DNA of 64,000 nucleotides from Mauremys mutica (Eukaryota > Chordata > Testudines > Geoemydidae). How positions within the stretch are numbered: position 1 is the first letter of the stretch; every line of letters starts with the position of its first letter. Below are positions 22,804 to 36,969 of the stretch, one piece after another. Both the position numbers and the translations under genes were made by a program. The notes below the pieces were generated by a model, which made no database searches, was not told where the DNA came from, and saw only the letters and a list, made by a program, of their open reading frames with translations. The stretch lies in NCBI RefSeq assembly GCF_020497125.1, contig NC_059082.1:54272524-54336523 (forward strand). Direction: 5' to 3'.

Positions 22804-23139
22804 TCACCATTCCAAGTATTGTTCCAGGGATCTGAATTCCCCATGCCTGCACTTACTGCTTCCCTTACTCCTGCCACTATGCCCCCTCAGAGCTTCCAAC
22901 CTGTTTTCCAATCTCTTTATCTGTTGCCTGCCTGCTTGTCTGGCCCGGTCCTGCTTTCCTTGCTGAAACCTCCTTTCCCATGGACACAGGCATTGTCCAA
23001 CTACCCATTTAGCAAAGAGGGTGGGCTCCTCAACTAGCCCCCACCCCTCCTGGTCCCTTTTCTTCATTCCCTTTCTCTCTTGTTGCTCTGGGGTGGTCAT
23101 TCTGCCAGATAGGTAGCGGCCCTTTCTGACAGAAGGCAC
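22804..23139 (-). pseudogene. Possible ERV gag remnant (copy 2)
   Basis: Its translation is identical to the copy-1 open stretch at 2615-2950, and it lies on the internal side of the LTR at 23500-24158. Identity between copies reflects recent duplication, not constraint. No diagnostic motif is visible. Confidence 0.3.
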
Positions 23140-23167
23140 AAGTACTCTGCTATTATTTACTGTCTTA

Positions 23168-23438
23168 GGCTGTGGCTACACTTAGCACTTCAAAGCGCTG
23201 CCGCGGCAGCGCTTTGAAGCGCTAAGTGTAGTCAAAGCGCCAGCACTGGGAGAGAGCTCTCCCAGCGCTGTCCGTACTCCACCTCCTGTGGGGAATAACG
23301 TACAGCACTGGGAGCTGCGCTCCCAGCGCTGGGGCTTTGACCACACTGGCGCTTTGCAGCGCCGCAATTTGCAGCGCTGGAGAGGGTGTGTTTTCACACC
23401 CTGCTGAAGCGCTGCAAATTTGTAAGTGTAGCCAAGCC
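23168..23438. mobile_element. Hairpin MITE, GCGCT-rich (copy 2)
   Basis: Counterpart of 2979-3249 with the same inverted ends. Confidence 0.75.
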
Positions 23439-23499
23439 CCTAGACTCTATCAGTTCAGCCCAAAAGACCTTAGGCTGCCCAGGCATTCTCCACCAAATT

Positions 23500-24158
23500 T
23501 GTTACCCGCACAAAATTCTCTATTACACACACTCTAGGGGCACCCACCCTTACCCTGCTCCTAGGGCTCAGGCGTAACCCTCTTAATTTAGACACCCACC
23601 CTTACCCTTCCATGGGCTCAGGCATAACCTTACACTCTGTGGGTTTGCAGGGTCTTTTACCTTACACAGTAATATCCTGCTTACCCTCTATTTATTTATA
23701 ATCACCAAAAAAACAGAATGCACAAGCTACACATACAATACTCACCACCCCCAATAAGACAGATGAACTTTTCTTGATGGCCAGTCAGGATCAGGTCCAT
23801 ATGCACGGTGTCATTGGCAGAGTGTTGAGGTCTGGAAGCTCTGGTCTTAGGACTGTGTCCTGCAGTTGGTTCCCAAAGAACTTCCTTTTGGACCTCAGTT
23901 TATATAGTGAAAATCAAGTCCTGCTTAGCTATACCTTAAGCAATCATTATACTAAAATTTTACTAACCAATCCTAACATATTTTAACAACATTCTCTAAC
24001 CAATCCTACCCCACCACCTTAATTGATTTATACCTAGCAAAATTAATTATGTAACAGACAGACTCTATCAAAGAACCAGACAGATCATACAGACAAATAA
24101 CAGAGAAGTGGGGACCATAAAGATAAAACAATAAAGAAATGAGGATTTCACAACCACA
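23500..24158 (-). mobile_element. ERV long terminal repeat (copy 2)
   Basis: Counterpart of 3311-3964, again TG...CA on the minus strand with a TATA box and a TTTGGTGG primer-site-like sequence after the CA. It differs from copy 1 by a TTTA insertion, an extra A and a few substitutions. Confidence 0.6.
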
Positions 24159-24347
24159 ATTATTGATATGTGATTTCTTGCCAGACAGGAGGCTGTCAAA
24201 CTAAGTTTTCTTCAACCATCTTAAGATCTGTTTCTTTAGCAGGTGATAGCGGGTGCTATTAGGACAGGATCTCCTTTTTACAGGCTGATATTACATTGTT
24301 TTAATGTAATTTAGATGGAATGTGAGGATGTGACTTCCTGCTTCTCA

Positions 24348-24572
24348 GGGTATGTCTTCACTAGCCACGTTAAAGTGCTGCCCTTAATGTGGCTGTGTAG
24401 TCCCAGCGCCGTAAAAACACCACCCCCACAAAGGGAGTAGCTCCCAGCGCCTGTGCACTGTCTACACTGCCACTTTACAGTTCTGAAACTTGAAGCGTTC
24501 AGGGGGGTGTTTTTTCATGCCCCTGAGCGAGAAAGTTGCAGCGCTGTAAAGTGGCAGTGTAGGCAAGGCCTT
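24348..24572. mobile_element. Hairpin MITE (copy 2)
   Basis: Counterpart of 4154-4378. Confidence 0.7.
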
Positions 24573-25593
24573 AGCTAATGGCTGCTGCTCTCCTAATATG
24601 GCTGCAGACAAAGGCCTTAGGCTTTAGAATATGGCTACAGGAAAAGGCCTTATCCTTATACCTGGCTCCCTCCTGGAAGGCATCACTGTCACTGATGCCT
24701 TCCTCAGAGGGGACAAGCGGCTGGAGACACTTAGACAGCTGCAGACAGGTCTCTGCTAAAGAAACCAGCCCTGGCCTCGAGAATCCCAGCCAGCTGTCGC
24801 CCCAGCCACCTCTGGCAGGGAGGGATCTTAGGGCTGGCTGTGGCAGGCCAGCTGCGGCAGGGTCAGAGGGCCCACAGGACAGGAGCAGCACTAGTGCCAA
24901 TGGGGAGGAGGGTCCTCTCCGGATGCTGGGCCTGGCTAGGAATGCTGAGCTCTCTGGTGCTGCTGACGCACCTGCAGGCCCCAGCAGATGGGCAGGAATT
25001 CCCGTGCTCTGCGGCATGGGCCTGGGCGGTTCTTCTGTCCCTGTGACACTTCTCAGCCCTGTTCCCTCCTCTGCTCAGCAGCTCTGTGCAGCCAGGAGCG
25101 GAGCTGGGAAGAAGGGTGAGGCTCCAGGGTCACCATCAGCCTGATGATACCCAGCTCCACCCTAGCACCAGCCCCAGGTGGAGCTGGCACTGGGCTCCCC
25201 CACTTCTCTCTCCTACTGGGGCATGGAGGCAAGCTGGCGGAGAGGAGCTCCTCCTGGGGGAGGTAGCAGAGAGGTTGATTGGCAGGGGACGCTGACACCT
25301 GTTGACAAGCAGTTGTGGGGGATGCCTGGCCAATGTCAACGTGAGCCACAGTCTTTACTCACCATGGCTCCTAGACTCACTGTAATCAAATCTAACCTGT
25401 CCCTCTCCGTTATTCCTACGGCATCCACCACTGTGCCCGGCTGGCATCAGTAGCTGGCAGAGCAAGGTGGGCACAGAAACCCCCCCCATCTCCTCAGGCA
25501 CTGACCATGCCTTAGCCATCCACGTCCTTGCCACACAGCCCTGACGACGGCCCAGGGCTCTGGCTGTGCCCAGCCAGGACCGTCACTCAGGCG

Positions 25594-25724
25594 GGTGGGT
25601 ATTATTATCTGCCCCAGTTACAGATGGGGCCGCCATGCATAGAGAGGAATTGACTTGCCCAAGGTCTGTAGCTGAGCTGGGAGGCAAGATCTGACTCACA
25701 GCCCCATCCCGTAAGCACCAGCCC
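25594..25724 (-). mobile_element. MIR-type SINE, antisense (copy 2)
   Basis: Counterpart of 5400-5530, with one G-to-A difference (AGAGAGGAATTG). Confidence 0.65.
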
Positions 25725-27124
25725 ATCCTTCCTTGGGGTGTTGTATGTGCGTAGGCTGCCCCACACTCTGCAAGCACCCACAGCAGGCACCGGTCAGGAA
25801 CCTCCGCCGGGAACCTTGGTCCCAGATGTCGTCTGGGCCTGTACTCGATGGCCAGCCAGCACTACGCAGTGCCAGACTGACAGCCGTCTGCCGCCCCTCC
25901 CTTCCCAGGGACGTGCCAGCGCCTTGTCAGCTGTATTTGGCAATGATAATTGAACCCTGCCATGCGAGTGTTGCCTGGGAAAGCACCCACACCTACAGGT
26001 GTTACCACACCTGCTGGGCTGCTCCATTAGCAGATGAGTAAGAAGGGACATGCTCAGTGGACACAGGTATGTTCTATCCCTCCCTCCCCTGGCTCTTGTA
26101 TCTGTTCAGCTCCTTGGGGCAGGGACTCGCCCTGTGAGGGTGCCTTGCCTGGCACAATGGGGCCCTGACCTCAGCTGGGCTCTCTCAGCACCACCATCAT
26201 ACAAATACAGCCACCATCAGATTTAATAATAAGCAACGGTGCGGAGTGACAATCCATCTCTCGGGACAGAAGGTGACACGCTGCTGGCTAGAAGCATTTC
26301 CCTTTGTAGGGATGCAGACCCACCCCTGTGGAGCCTCCTGCTGGTTGTTCCTGGGAATTAGCTTTTTCCAGCCAGGAGCGCCCTCTGCAGGCCGGTGATC
26401 CACCTTACCGCTGGCCCATGTCCCTCCCAGGACCCAGTGCCCCTTTTACCCGGGGTGCTGCCCCTCTGGCAGTAACCCCTCACAGCCTCAAGGTCTCCCC
26501 CTCCCAGGGGAACCCCCACCCACTATCCCCAATTCATCTCAGTGCTAGGCTAGTGCCAGTCTCTATCTAGCCCCCGCTCACTGGGGTGGACTGCACTGTA
26601 AGCCACTCATCATAGGCAAAGGGGGTTCAGACCTGCTGCCTCTGCCTACCCATGGGCTGCCCCCTACAACCCAGTACCTAATAGGCCTTTTCAGGCCTGC
26701 AGCCTGGGGCTTTCCTAGGCCAGAGCTCCCAGCTCCTCTGGCCCTTCCCTAGTCCTACTCCAATCTAGGTTCCCTTTTTGGCACCTTGCAGCCAGGCCTT
26801 TCTCCCTCTACAGGCAGAGGGAGACTGACTGGGTCCTGGCTCATTGCCTCTTATAGGGGTCAGCTGGGCCTGACTTTCCCCAATCAGCCCAGGCTTCTTG
26901 CTCCAGCCACAGCCCTCTCCTGAGCTGTTTTTAAACCTCTCAGGGCAGGAGCGGGTAACCACCTCGCTAAACCCTCCCATTTAAAGCGCCAAGAAAGACA
27001 ACCATTTGATGCAGAAGCCAGCCTGTGCCTGGAGCAGTGTCCATCCCAGGGCTGAGTCAGAGCCCCAGGGAGCACCGGGTTTTGCCCTTAATTTGCTCAC
27101 AGAGTACAACCAATGGTGGCGAGG

Positions 27125-27217
27125 GTGGCTAGTGGTTAGATCTGGGCACAGGAGTCCTGGAGTCTAGTTCCAGCCCTGCACGGATTCGCTGTCTGACTTT
27201 GGCTAAGTCACTTAGGT
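27125..27217 (+). mobile_element. MIR-type SINE fragment (copy 2)
   Basis: Counterpart of 6930-7022. Confidence 0.65.
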
Positions 27218-28942
27218 CCAAATTGTCACAAGTGGTCTCTCGCTTTGGGAGTTCAGCTTTTTGTGCCTCGGGCCTGTGCTGAGTGGGAGCTCGTTTACTA
27301 GGAATCTAGGAACCTGAACATAAAAATCAAGGTCCCAAATTATAGGCCATTTTAACAATGTGGGCGACATCAGCTCCTCCCTGTGGGCAGTGGAAACAGC
27401 TTCCCCCTCCCTCACGTGAGGCACATTAACATGCCCAGGGACTCTCAGGTGAGGTGGGGGAGAGGCAGAGCATGGTATGGCCCTGGCAGACTCACCAGAT
27501 TTGGAGCCGGCTCCAATGGCCCTTTCAGAGGCTGTCCCATCCCAGGTGGGACTAAGGATCTGAGCTGTGAGCATGTTACAAACCTTAGCAACTCAGCCCT
27601 GGGGTAACCCTCCAACTTCTCTGAAACTAGGCATTGAAACACCTCCCTGGCTCCCAGAGTGCCTGGCCAGGCCAGGCTGGTCCTGCGGGATTCACTGGTT
27701 TAGAACAGATTCCCCTCCTCTGTGTCATGGGCTTTACTGCAACATGGAGAAGCACAAGCAGGACCTGATGCAGCGAGGAGGGCACTGACTTGACCCTACT
27801 GGACCAGTCCCCAGACGTGGTGGTGCTGGTGCTTGGTGCTTGGCAGTCCCAGGCACATGCAACTCGCAGTTCCTGCCTGACTAAAGGAGAGTGCACATGG
27901 ACCAGCAGCTAAAGGAGCCACCCTCAGGGTGAGCAGGGAAGGAAGGAGGTGGGTGGGAGGATGTGGGTCCTTTTAAGTTGCTCACCTGCAGAGACCAGAT
28001 ACAGGGCAAGTATTTTCCTTTCTCCACAGGGACGTCTCTGTAATAGAATCCTCCTTCCACTCTAGGAATGCTGTAGGGTGCCCCTGACTCCATAGGTCAA
28101 AGGAAAGCAGTTAGTGCCCTCAGGGGCAGTGGGTGCCCGACCCGCAGCAGGTGCGAGTCTACTCCAGCCCCAGCTACAGAGCAAGCTGCCAGGAGTGGGG
28201 GCAGGGCGGTTAGCTCTGGCAGTCCCGGGGGGCAGCCCAGGTGACGACAGTCGTCACACACATCATAGGGGATTGTGGTTTACAGGTGGGATTGTCAGAC
28301 TCACTCAGCGTTGGCCTGACGCTGCTCCCCTTGGAGTTCCCATTGGCTTCCACAGGAGCAGGATGAGGCCATATGTCATCAGAGGCAGTGGCGCTGACCG
28401 GAAGCTTTGCAAACCACAGCAGAGGCCTGGAGCCAGACTGACTCCACAGCCCTTGTCAAACACTAGCCACAGGAATACGGGGCAGGGAGCCACAGGGTGG
28501 GGGGAAACCATTCAGGAAGGCGCCCTAACGCTCCACCACAAACCTGATGTGATGGTGCGGAGCAGCCCTGCTTTCTCCCCAGCACGTGGTGTCTCTTGGA
28601 GCCCTTGGGAAGAGAGAGTGCAGAAGGGAGGGATGGAGATTGTGGAGATGGTGAGAGGCGGGTAAAGAAACTGATAGGGACCAATGGCCGATTCTGAGCA
28701 TGATGAGAGGCTAAGAGGAATGTGACTGGGGTCAGGACACTCGCAGGCAGCCTGCCAGAACAATGACTGGTGAGCTTATGAGACCTGCTGGTGGCACAGT
28801 CAAAGCTAGTGAAGAGCAGGGAACCCAGTACAGAGCAGAGCGACATGCTGGGAGGTGCCTGGCAGAGCCAGGGAAGGAAAGTGAGTGTGTGCTGGCTGGA
28901 ACCATGCAAGCTACTGGGAGGTACCTGCGTTCTGCCTCCTGT

Positions 28943-29103
28943 GAGAGGTAGTATGGCCTAGTGGATAGAGCACTGATCTGCCGCTCCTCTGCCACTGAGC
29001 GACTGTTGACAAGTCGCTGTAGCCGCTCTTTGCCTCAGTTTCCCCACCTGTAGCATGGAGCTAATGATACCTCCTTCGTAAAAGCGCTACAGAAGAGCTA
29101 GGT
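28943..29103 (+). mobile_element. MIR-type SINE (copy 2)
   Basis: Counterpart of 8748-8908. Confidence 0.8.
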
Positions 29104-30289
29104 GTTACTATTACACTGGATGTGGGAAGTGAGTGTTGGTCTCCGCTGGGCAGAACGAGTCAGCGAATTCCCCAGGGAGTGAGCGACTCAGAGCTCTCCG
29201 CGCGTGGTGGGTGGAGAAGAGCGCCACCCAGGTGTCAGTGCCCCTTGCTGGATGGAAGCTGGCAGGCTCACCCGAGGAGTGTGGGGCCCTGGGTGTGAGA
29301 GTGTCAGAGTGGGGCTTTCTCCCAGGGCTTTGCTCCCCCTTCTCCTCTAGTGCTGATGGTGCTGGGCTGAGCCCGCGGCAGGCTTCTCTGCTTACCACCC
29401 CTTTGGAGCAATCAGGGAGATTCAGGTATTTCAATAGTCTCAGAGCTGGGTGGCTAATTAGCTGAGAGTAATTGTCCTGGTGGATTTGGCCTTCTGTTCG
29501 GCCTGCGGAGTAGCCACAGACACAGGTTGAGCTCCTTGGACTTAGCCTGATGCTAGGGTTTGTGGGGGCCTGGGGCAGAACAAGTGGGGGCCCCTCCCCA
29601 TCCCTGCCACCTGAAGTCCCCCTGGCCTTCTTCCCTGCACTCCTGCCAGGCAGTAGGGTTGGGGCACAAGAGCTTGCCCTGCTCCCCAACAGGAGTGGTG
29701 GGGCAGAGCGGGGCAAGCCCCTGTGCCCCGCCACTGCTCCCTGGCAGGATGGCGGGCAGAGCAGGCAAGCCCCTGGGCCCTGACCCCATTCCCCGGCAGG
29801 AGTGGTGGGCAAGCAGAGTGGGGGTGGGGAGCCCATTTTTTCTGGGGGCCCCAATTGGCCAGGGCCCCTGGTCATGGGCCCCATTGGCCCAGTGGCTAAT
29901 CTGCCACTGGCCAGGATCACACCATCATGTTTGCATTAGAATTGTTCCCTGCCAGGAAAGCTCCAGGTTCCTGATCAGGGCTCCCTTTGCAATACCAACT
30001 GGTACAGTCTTGGTTATTTGTCATTGGCCAGCTCAGGAACATGGTGTTGTTTCTGTCCCTCCACCCCATTGGAGGAGTATGCCAGTGCTTCAGACACAGA
30101 AGAGACCTGCCTGCTCAGGAGAGTTGGAAATTTGCTCTGTGTCAATAAAATTAATCTGTTGCTCAAATGCTACCGGGATGTGATATTTTTTGAACAAATT
30201 CCTTTGCATGAAGCTGTGACAATAAATAGAGAAATGAGTGCGGTTCCTCCAGGGAGTGGCACTTACCTATAGAGAAACAGCCCATCTAT

Positions 30290-30453
30290 GGGTGAGTCTG
30301 CACTTATAATGCTACAGCTTCCATGTAGACACACCCTATACGGACGGAAGGGGTTCTCCCTGCAGCGTAGATAATCCACCTCCCCAAGAGATTTTTCACA
30401 CCCCTGACGGATGTAGTTAAACTGATCTAATTTTCAAAGGTAGAGCAGGCCTA
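30290..30453. mobile_element. Internally deleted hairpin MITE (copy 2)
   Basis: Counterpart of 10095-10258. Confidence 0.7.
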
Positions 30454-30687
30454 GGTGTGGCAGACTGGCTCATTAGAGGAGATTAGCAAAATCCCTGGTT
30501 CTGGTTCCTCTATTTTGTGAAGCTAAAACACACGTGGTGCAAAATCTGTCCCTGTTCCATGGTGCTATTGTTCTCACTGAACTATCTGCACTGTGATTTG
30601 TGTGGCTAAGAGAAAGACCTTGATGGGCCTTTAAAAAAAGCAAAGCATGATGGGATACACTGCCAGAGTTAGTGTAAAAGAATAACT

Positions 30688-30975
30688 AAGGCCTGGTCTA
30701 TACTAAGGGGGGGGGTCGAACTAAGGTACGCAAGTTCAGCTACGCAAATAGCGTCGCTGACCTCGACCTACCTTCGTTCGAAGTACTCACCCGTCCAGAC
30801 ACGCCGCGGGATCGAAGTCCGCGGCTCCCCCGTCGACTCCGCCACCGCCGTTCGCGGTGGTGGAGTTCCGGAGTCGACGGGAGCGCGTTCGGAGTTCGAT
30901 ATATCGCGTCTAGATTAGAACTCCGAGAAGTCGAACGCTAGCCGCCGACCCGGACGGTAAGTATAGACGTACCTT
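30688..30975. mobile_element. Strong-hairpin MITE (copy 2)
   Basis: Counterpart of 10493-10778. It has C at 30755, 30761, 30767 and 30775 where copy 1 has A, plus a 2-bp AC insertion near 30800. Confidence 0.8.
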
Positions 30976-31057
30976 AAGACACACCATTTCACTTCAGAAC
31001 TGAATCCAAAACAGGAGGGGTCTGGAGCCGTTTCCTGATAGTAGAAGAGAGTCTCAT

Positions 31058-31154
31058 GGCCTAATTCTGCTTTCCCTTCTACCTGTTTTGCATCACTGAC
31101 TCCAATAGAGAAGCTCCTGATTTCCAACTGGGTCAATGGGATCAGAATCAGGCC
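31058..31154. repeat. Ancient palindromic repeat (copy 2)
   Basis: Counterpart of 10861-10957. Confidence 0.55.
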
Positions 31155-31506
31155 AAGAGGGAGTGCCCACCGCAGGAGACGTTTTATGTCCACTCTGCAC
31201 AGGACTTTGACCGTTGCAGGGCCAGGGTTCTGGGTTTGTGAGCCAGGGGTTGCAGAGTGAGATTGTCTCGTCTCATGTGCAAAGAGTGTCTAACAACAAG
31301 CTCAACATCCTTAGGCTTCCAGGAATGAGATGATCACCAACTTGGGGCTGGGTAAGGAAGAAATTGGGGATTTGACATCTTAGAGAGGAGAGAGAGAAGA
31401 GAGGACACGATAAATGTCTATAAAGTACTGACTGCTGTAGAGCCAGGAGATGGGGAGCTTCTGATCTTCCTGTCTCCTAGCATGAGAAGAAGGGGACATT
31501 TGGTGA

Positions 31507-31928
31507 TGTTGTGGAAAATTGACCACCCAGTTGATTTTGGATTAGACAGCCTGAGGCTCCTTTATTGATTAATTAAACATGCATGCATGGGGGAGTCAGC
31601 CAAGGCAGCCGAACCTCTTCCCCTCCCCCCTCCCCGACAGATAAAATGCGAGAGCTTATATAGGATAAAACCACAAAAATTACATATGCTTCCTTTAAGT
31701 TTTACATCCATATAAGGGATGAAGCCAAGCAATCCTTTCCTGTTTCTCTCTTACTTTTGCCCTTTGCGGTTTCTTGCTCCATCACCTGGCAGTGATTAAT
31801 CATAAACTGTTACAAATGGTTAGTTCTGCTTCTATAGGTTCTACAGTTAGTTCTGCTTTTATGATTTCTCTTTACCCTTCTTTTTCTACCTCCCCCCACC
31901 CTTTTCTACCTTCAGGCCATACTATACA
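31507..31928 (-). mobile_element. LTR-like element (copy 2)
   Basis: Counterpart of 11310-11731, with the same TATA and AATAAA layout on the minus strand. Confidence 0.45.
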
Positions 31929-31976
31929 GACTGCTTAAAGTTTAGGCTTTGACCATTCCCCCTGCCCCCCCCCAGT

Positions 31977-32362
31977 GAGAAAGGTGGGAAATTCAAAACT
32001 GGGAAAGGAAATGCTTTTTCACACAATGTTGTATAATTAGACAGTGGAACTCCCTGCTACAGGAAGTAGTTGAGGCCCAAGAATGTGGCAATATTCAAAG
32101 AGGGATTGGCCATGCCTGTGGACAATGAGAATATCCAGATTGAGCATCATTAACGACAGCAGATGCTGGAAAGGATATTAAGATAATCTGTAACTGTTAC
32201 AGACCAGGATGAAACCTAGCATGCGGGCAGATAATCCCACATCTGCCACATCTGGGATTCTTACACCTTCCTCTGCAGCATCTGGTGCTGACCACTGTCA
32301 GAGACAGGCTACTAGACAAGATGGCCCTTGGATCCGATTCAGTCTGGCAATGCCTGTGTTCC
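31977..32362 (+). mobile_element. CR1 LINE 3' fragment (copy 2)
   Basis: Counterpart of 11780-12165. Confidence 0.75.
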
Positions 32363-34518
32363 TCTGGAACTGGTCACGGGCCAGGACACTCGGCTAGGGG
32401 GCCTGCCCCCGTGTGGAACCCCAGTGTCCCTTCCTCACCCAGGAAAGGAAGAGATTTGCAACGAGGAATAAGATTAGATGTTTTTTTTCTGGCTCTCTCT
32501 GGTGCGTCCCTCCTCCTCTCTCAGACACAGTAGCCCCTCCGCTGTCATCCTGAGCTGGTGCATGCTGCCATCAGCCCTTCCCCATTGCTCTCCCCATCTC
32601 TCGCAGGCATGTCTGACATCTTGGTGAGCAGCAGCATCCTGAAGTCTGTGGTTAATTTCCTATTCCTTCTGGACTCCTACCTGCTGCAGCCTCCTCTGCA
32701 GGGGTCTGTTACCCTGAGCCAGTACAAGAGGCTCCTTCACCCCACAGCCAGGAGACAGCACAGGAGAGCAGGCCAGGTTGAGATGCTCTGAGCAACAGTG
32801 GGCAACACCTGGTCCCATCCATTCCTGTGCCCTCACTCGCTCTCCCATTCTTAGCCAAGGGGGCACTGTCTAAAATAGAAAGTGTGTTCTCCCCTCCATT
32901 CCCTGATCCTTGAGCTGTGTCACTAGCGTCCGTAGGATCCTGCCCACCTGTGGGGGCGCGAGCTGTTCCGGAGGTCACAGAGTGTCTCTCTGTAGAGTTC
33001 TGAGCTGGGTTGTGGCATCTCTGCTGGCATCTCCTGGAACTCGGGAAAGCCCTGGGGTAGATGGGAAGGGCAGGCTGACAGGGGAAACGTTTGCGCTTTA
33101 AAAACCCTGCTGCCATGCTGATGATGTGTCATTGCTAGAGCACTTTAGGATGCATAGCACTTTGCAAAAGTGGGACATGGGGGGGCCTTGCTCTGGGGGG
33201 TGAGTCGGATACATAGGACAGCAGCTGCAGCTCAGGGTGGCACAGATCTAGGGCGGGGTCCATATGAAGTTGCCCTGCAGTGGCTCACGAGCGTGAGGAC
33301 CAACCTCAGGGCAGACTGGGAAGAAGCAGGGAACAACCCTCAATTGGCTGTGAGTTCCATGCTTAGATTTCACCCACCGGTTATCAAGTATAAACCCCTC
33401 AGGCGCTATAACAGCCTTAACCTGGAGTCACAGACAGTCCCATTAGGTCCTCCGATGTATCTCACCTCACAGGTAAGCCTATATTTGTAATAGATGGTTC
33501 CTAACACAGATTCACAGCATTATTCAGGTTATTCCCAGTCCCACAGGGCTGATGAATTGCACCTTAGATCTCACACGGAACAGAGCTGGTCTGCCAGCAT
33601 TACTTTCCAATCTCATCTTACCTCTACCTCTGTCTATCCCCTATTAATCCATGCATCCACCTATCCATTTATCTATCCAGCCATCTGGGTGTCCAGTTTA
33701 TGATTTTATATAGCACCTACTACTGTGGTACTGAGCACTGAGCAAAATAACAATGTGCATAAGTTTCAGTGCAATGTAGTAGGGCTCAGCATCTAGGACT
33801 TTGTCTGAGGAGGATAGTTATTCCCTTCTCACAGTTCTTTGTGGCTGGGACGGAGCAACGGTGCCAACCCCAAGCATTCAAAAATCTTAAACCAGGCCCC
33901 CAAAATCACGAGATTTTCTTTTAAAAACATTTTGGGGGTTCTTTTTTTTTCTTTTTTTTTTTTTGCATTCGGGTTTCGTAGCCTTTATGTCACACATGAA
34001 TCACATCTTCAAGTTTTTCTCTGCACCCATGAGGGCTAGAAACAGACTTTGTTTTGTTTTGAACGCAAGCTGAGATTCTCATGTCATTTCCTGATTCTAG
34101 GAGCTGGGGCTTCAAGAAAACCATAAAAAAATACGAGACTCACGATCCTGTCAGAACACTGATGGAGCCCTGAGGCCTTGGCATATCTCCTTTAAAGAAC
34201 ATGGACTTACCAGAACATTACAGAGATCTCAAACGAGGAGATGAATTTTGGTGTAAGCACTGTCGTGTGCTGGGCAGGGAGCATGGCTCAGGGTGGGTGA
34301 GACTTGCCTGCCAGGCAGAGCTGGTGCAGGCAGGGTTGTACGGGGAGATTTTTGGCAAACCAGTAAAGTGCCTGAAACCACTATGGCTTAGTGCTAAAAG
34401 CAGCCAAGTCAGCAGGCTGTAAATTGGCCATGTCGCAGCCTCAGGTTGACCAAGTCAGGAGGGGAGAGGGTTTGGGGTGCCACAGAAAGGGCAGCTTGAC
34501 CCTACATCCTTCCTGATA

Positions 34519-34992
34519 AGAACTGTGTTGAAGCTGCTAATACATGCATTTTAGAAGAGCAGGATGTGCCCTCAGGAATGTGTCTAACAGGGTCTCAAGG
34601 CTGCAAACTCTGGAAATACACATACCTGGTTAATCAGTAATCAGAAGGAACCTCTTGCTTGGCCATTGAAACTGTTTGCTTGACAAGTTTTCTTTAAGGC
34701 ACATGTCATTCTATTACTAATGTATAAATAAGGGGGAAAAATTTGAGGTAGTTGGACTCTCCCTCTGGATACATCTTGCAGTCCCCAGTGGCAGACAGGC
34801 TGCTGCTGTGCCACTCGAGAGCCACACTCAGCTTTGGTAATTATCGAGGGTTGGGGGTGTTTTACTAACCTGTTGCGGACGTGTGTAAGTGCTTGAGACT
34901 AAGTAAAGTATAGCTTTAAGTGAAAGCACTCTTGTGTTGTCCTGTTTGTGCCAGCCATCTATCGGTTGGACGGCCGTGTCTCCCCTGATTAA
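34519..34992 (+). mobile_element. Solo-LTR-like element (copy 2)
   Basis: Counterpart of 14320-14793. Confidence 0.5.
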
Positions 34993-35771
34993 TTTCCTGA
35001 CACCACCTCACATAGAGTAAAAGTTACCAAGAGCTTTGGGTACAAGAACCCTGGGTAACAGGGTGTGAGCACAGCAGGTGTTTGGGGGCTTGTTAGTTGG
35101 ATTATGATGAGTCATTTCTGAGAGGGGGTACCAACAACACAGACACTCAGCCTGACTAATACTGAGGAAGGAGACATGACCCATATGGCTTCACTTCCTT
35201 GCTCATCTCCCTGGGCTTTGAAAGAGAGCTTTCAGGGCTGAATCACCTTTAACAAGCTCACTGCCTTTTGATGCTTTGCCATTGGCTGAGTGGCCCTTGC
35301 AAAGCTGGGGAATTCTTTTCCTGGCTTTGAAACTGTCAAAGACAAACCAAGTCATAATGATTTCCAGCCTGACCCTTGTCAGAGGTCAGGATGAAGGAGG
35401 GAGAAACACACATTGCGGGTGGCTTTTGGAAAACCACTCTGAGGGGTCAACACAACCCAGTCGCGTGCTGCAACAAGCCAAAATGACTGCATCTCCTTAC
35501 TGAGAGGAGAGCTACAGAACTGCTGTGTCAAGGAGTGGCTTGTTATCCCCTCTGCAGGCTCAGGACTGCCCTGGTGACCCGTGCTTATGGACTTGTTCCC
35601 AGCAGATTGTCGGGTAGCTGATACCCCCACAGTAGGTTCTTGTGGTTTGAGCAACCCCCAGATTGGCCACAGGAATGTTTCCTTCTTGCTTTCCTCTTCT
35701 CTGGGCCTGTGGTCCCCTTTGTTTTCCACTCTCTATATCTTCGTTCAGAGAATTTCACCACAGCACCACTC

Positions 35772-36071
35772 CATAGGTGCTGACTCCAGGGGTGGTCTGG
35801 GGCTGGAGCACCCACAGAAAAAAAATGGTGGGTGCTCAGCACCCACTGGCAGACCTGCCAATCAGCTCTTTCTCCTCCCTTCCAGCGCCTCTCGCCCGCC
35901 AGTGATCATCTGTTCAGCAGCATGTGGGAAGTGTGGGGCAGGGGAGAGGGTGGAATGGGATGGGAAGAGGTGGGGTGGAGTGGGGTCGGGGCCCTGGAGG
36001 AAGGGGTGGAGTGGGGGTGGGGTCTGGGGCGGAGTTTGGGTTGAGCACTCTCGGGGAAATCGGCACCTCTG
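35772..36071. mobile_element. DNA transposon remnant (copy 2)
   Basis: Counterpart of 15573-15872. Confidence 0.6.
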
Positions 36072-36969
36072 CCACACACTTCATTGCCATGCCATAGCTC
36101 TGGCACAGCCAGCCCAGTGCCATCTCTTATTTCCTGTCTGTAACAGGGCCGGCCACCACCCCAGTGCCCCCTCGTGGCCAAAGATGCCTCTCTGCAGTGC
36201 CCTGCCCCTATTTCCCCCTTCGTCAGCCTCCTCTGCATATTCTGCACAGTCCCTCTGCCAGTCACAGCCTGTCTGGGGCTGGGTTTTTAATTAACTTAAC
36301 AAAGCTCTGAAAACAAACACAAAAGACCATTCGTCCATTCAGGCTTAAGCTGAGCACCGCCCCTCCTCTCTGAGGGGACCACTCGGGGACCACTGCAAGA
36401 GCCCCTCCCAGCAGCTTCCCGCTGCCTTTTGCCCTGAGATCAACACAGGCATGACTTGCCCTGGAATCAGGGCTGGCTTAGTCCCAGGTCTCCATCCCCT
36501 GACAAGCCATCCTGTTACACTCTCTCTGTCTCCTATAGTGATCAGACCCCACTGATGCCCTAGTGATGAGACTCACCCCGGCTTTCACTGGACTCCCCAG
36601 TTCACAGTGTCTCTTCCAGGTCCCCCTCCATGTCCCCAATTCCTGGCCACAGTGCTTAGATGCATCAATACATCAATCCTCCTCCACCTGGTGTCTCAGA
36701 ATAATACCGTCTCCTGCTTCGCTGGGGAAGTTAATTTGCCCCAAGAGCCAATGCCCGAGGCCTCTGCCCAAGTGTCACTCTGGCCTTATGATGCCAGGGT
36801 GACTTTGCTGTCGAAGGGCTGAGTAAGACCTTTATGATTTCCCCCTTTTAAGCCACAACTTCCCTTCTCCTCCTTGATTGTCTGGTTTGCAGTCCACCAG
36901 GGACCATTGGCCAGCTGGGAGCCAGCAGGCCGATGCCCCTTCCCCTTTGATCCGGAAAGGATGGCCACG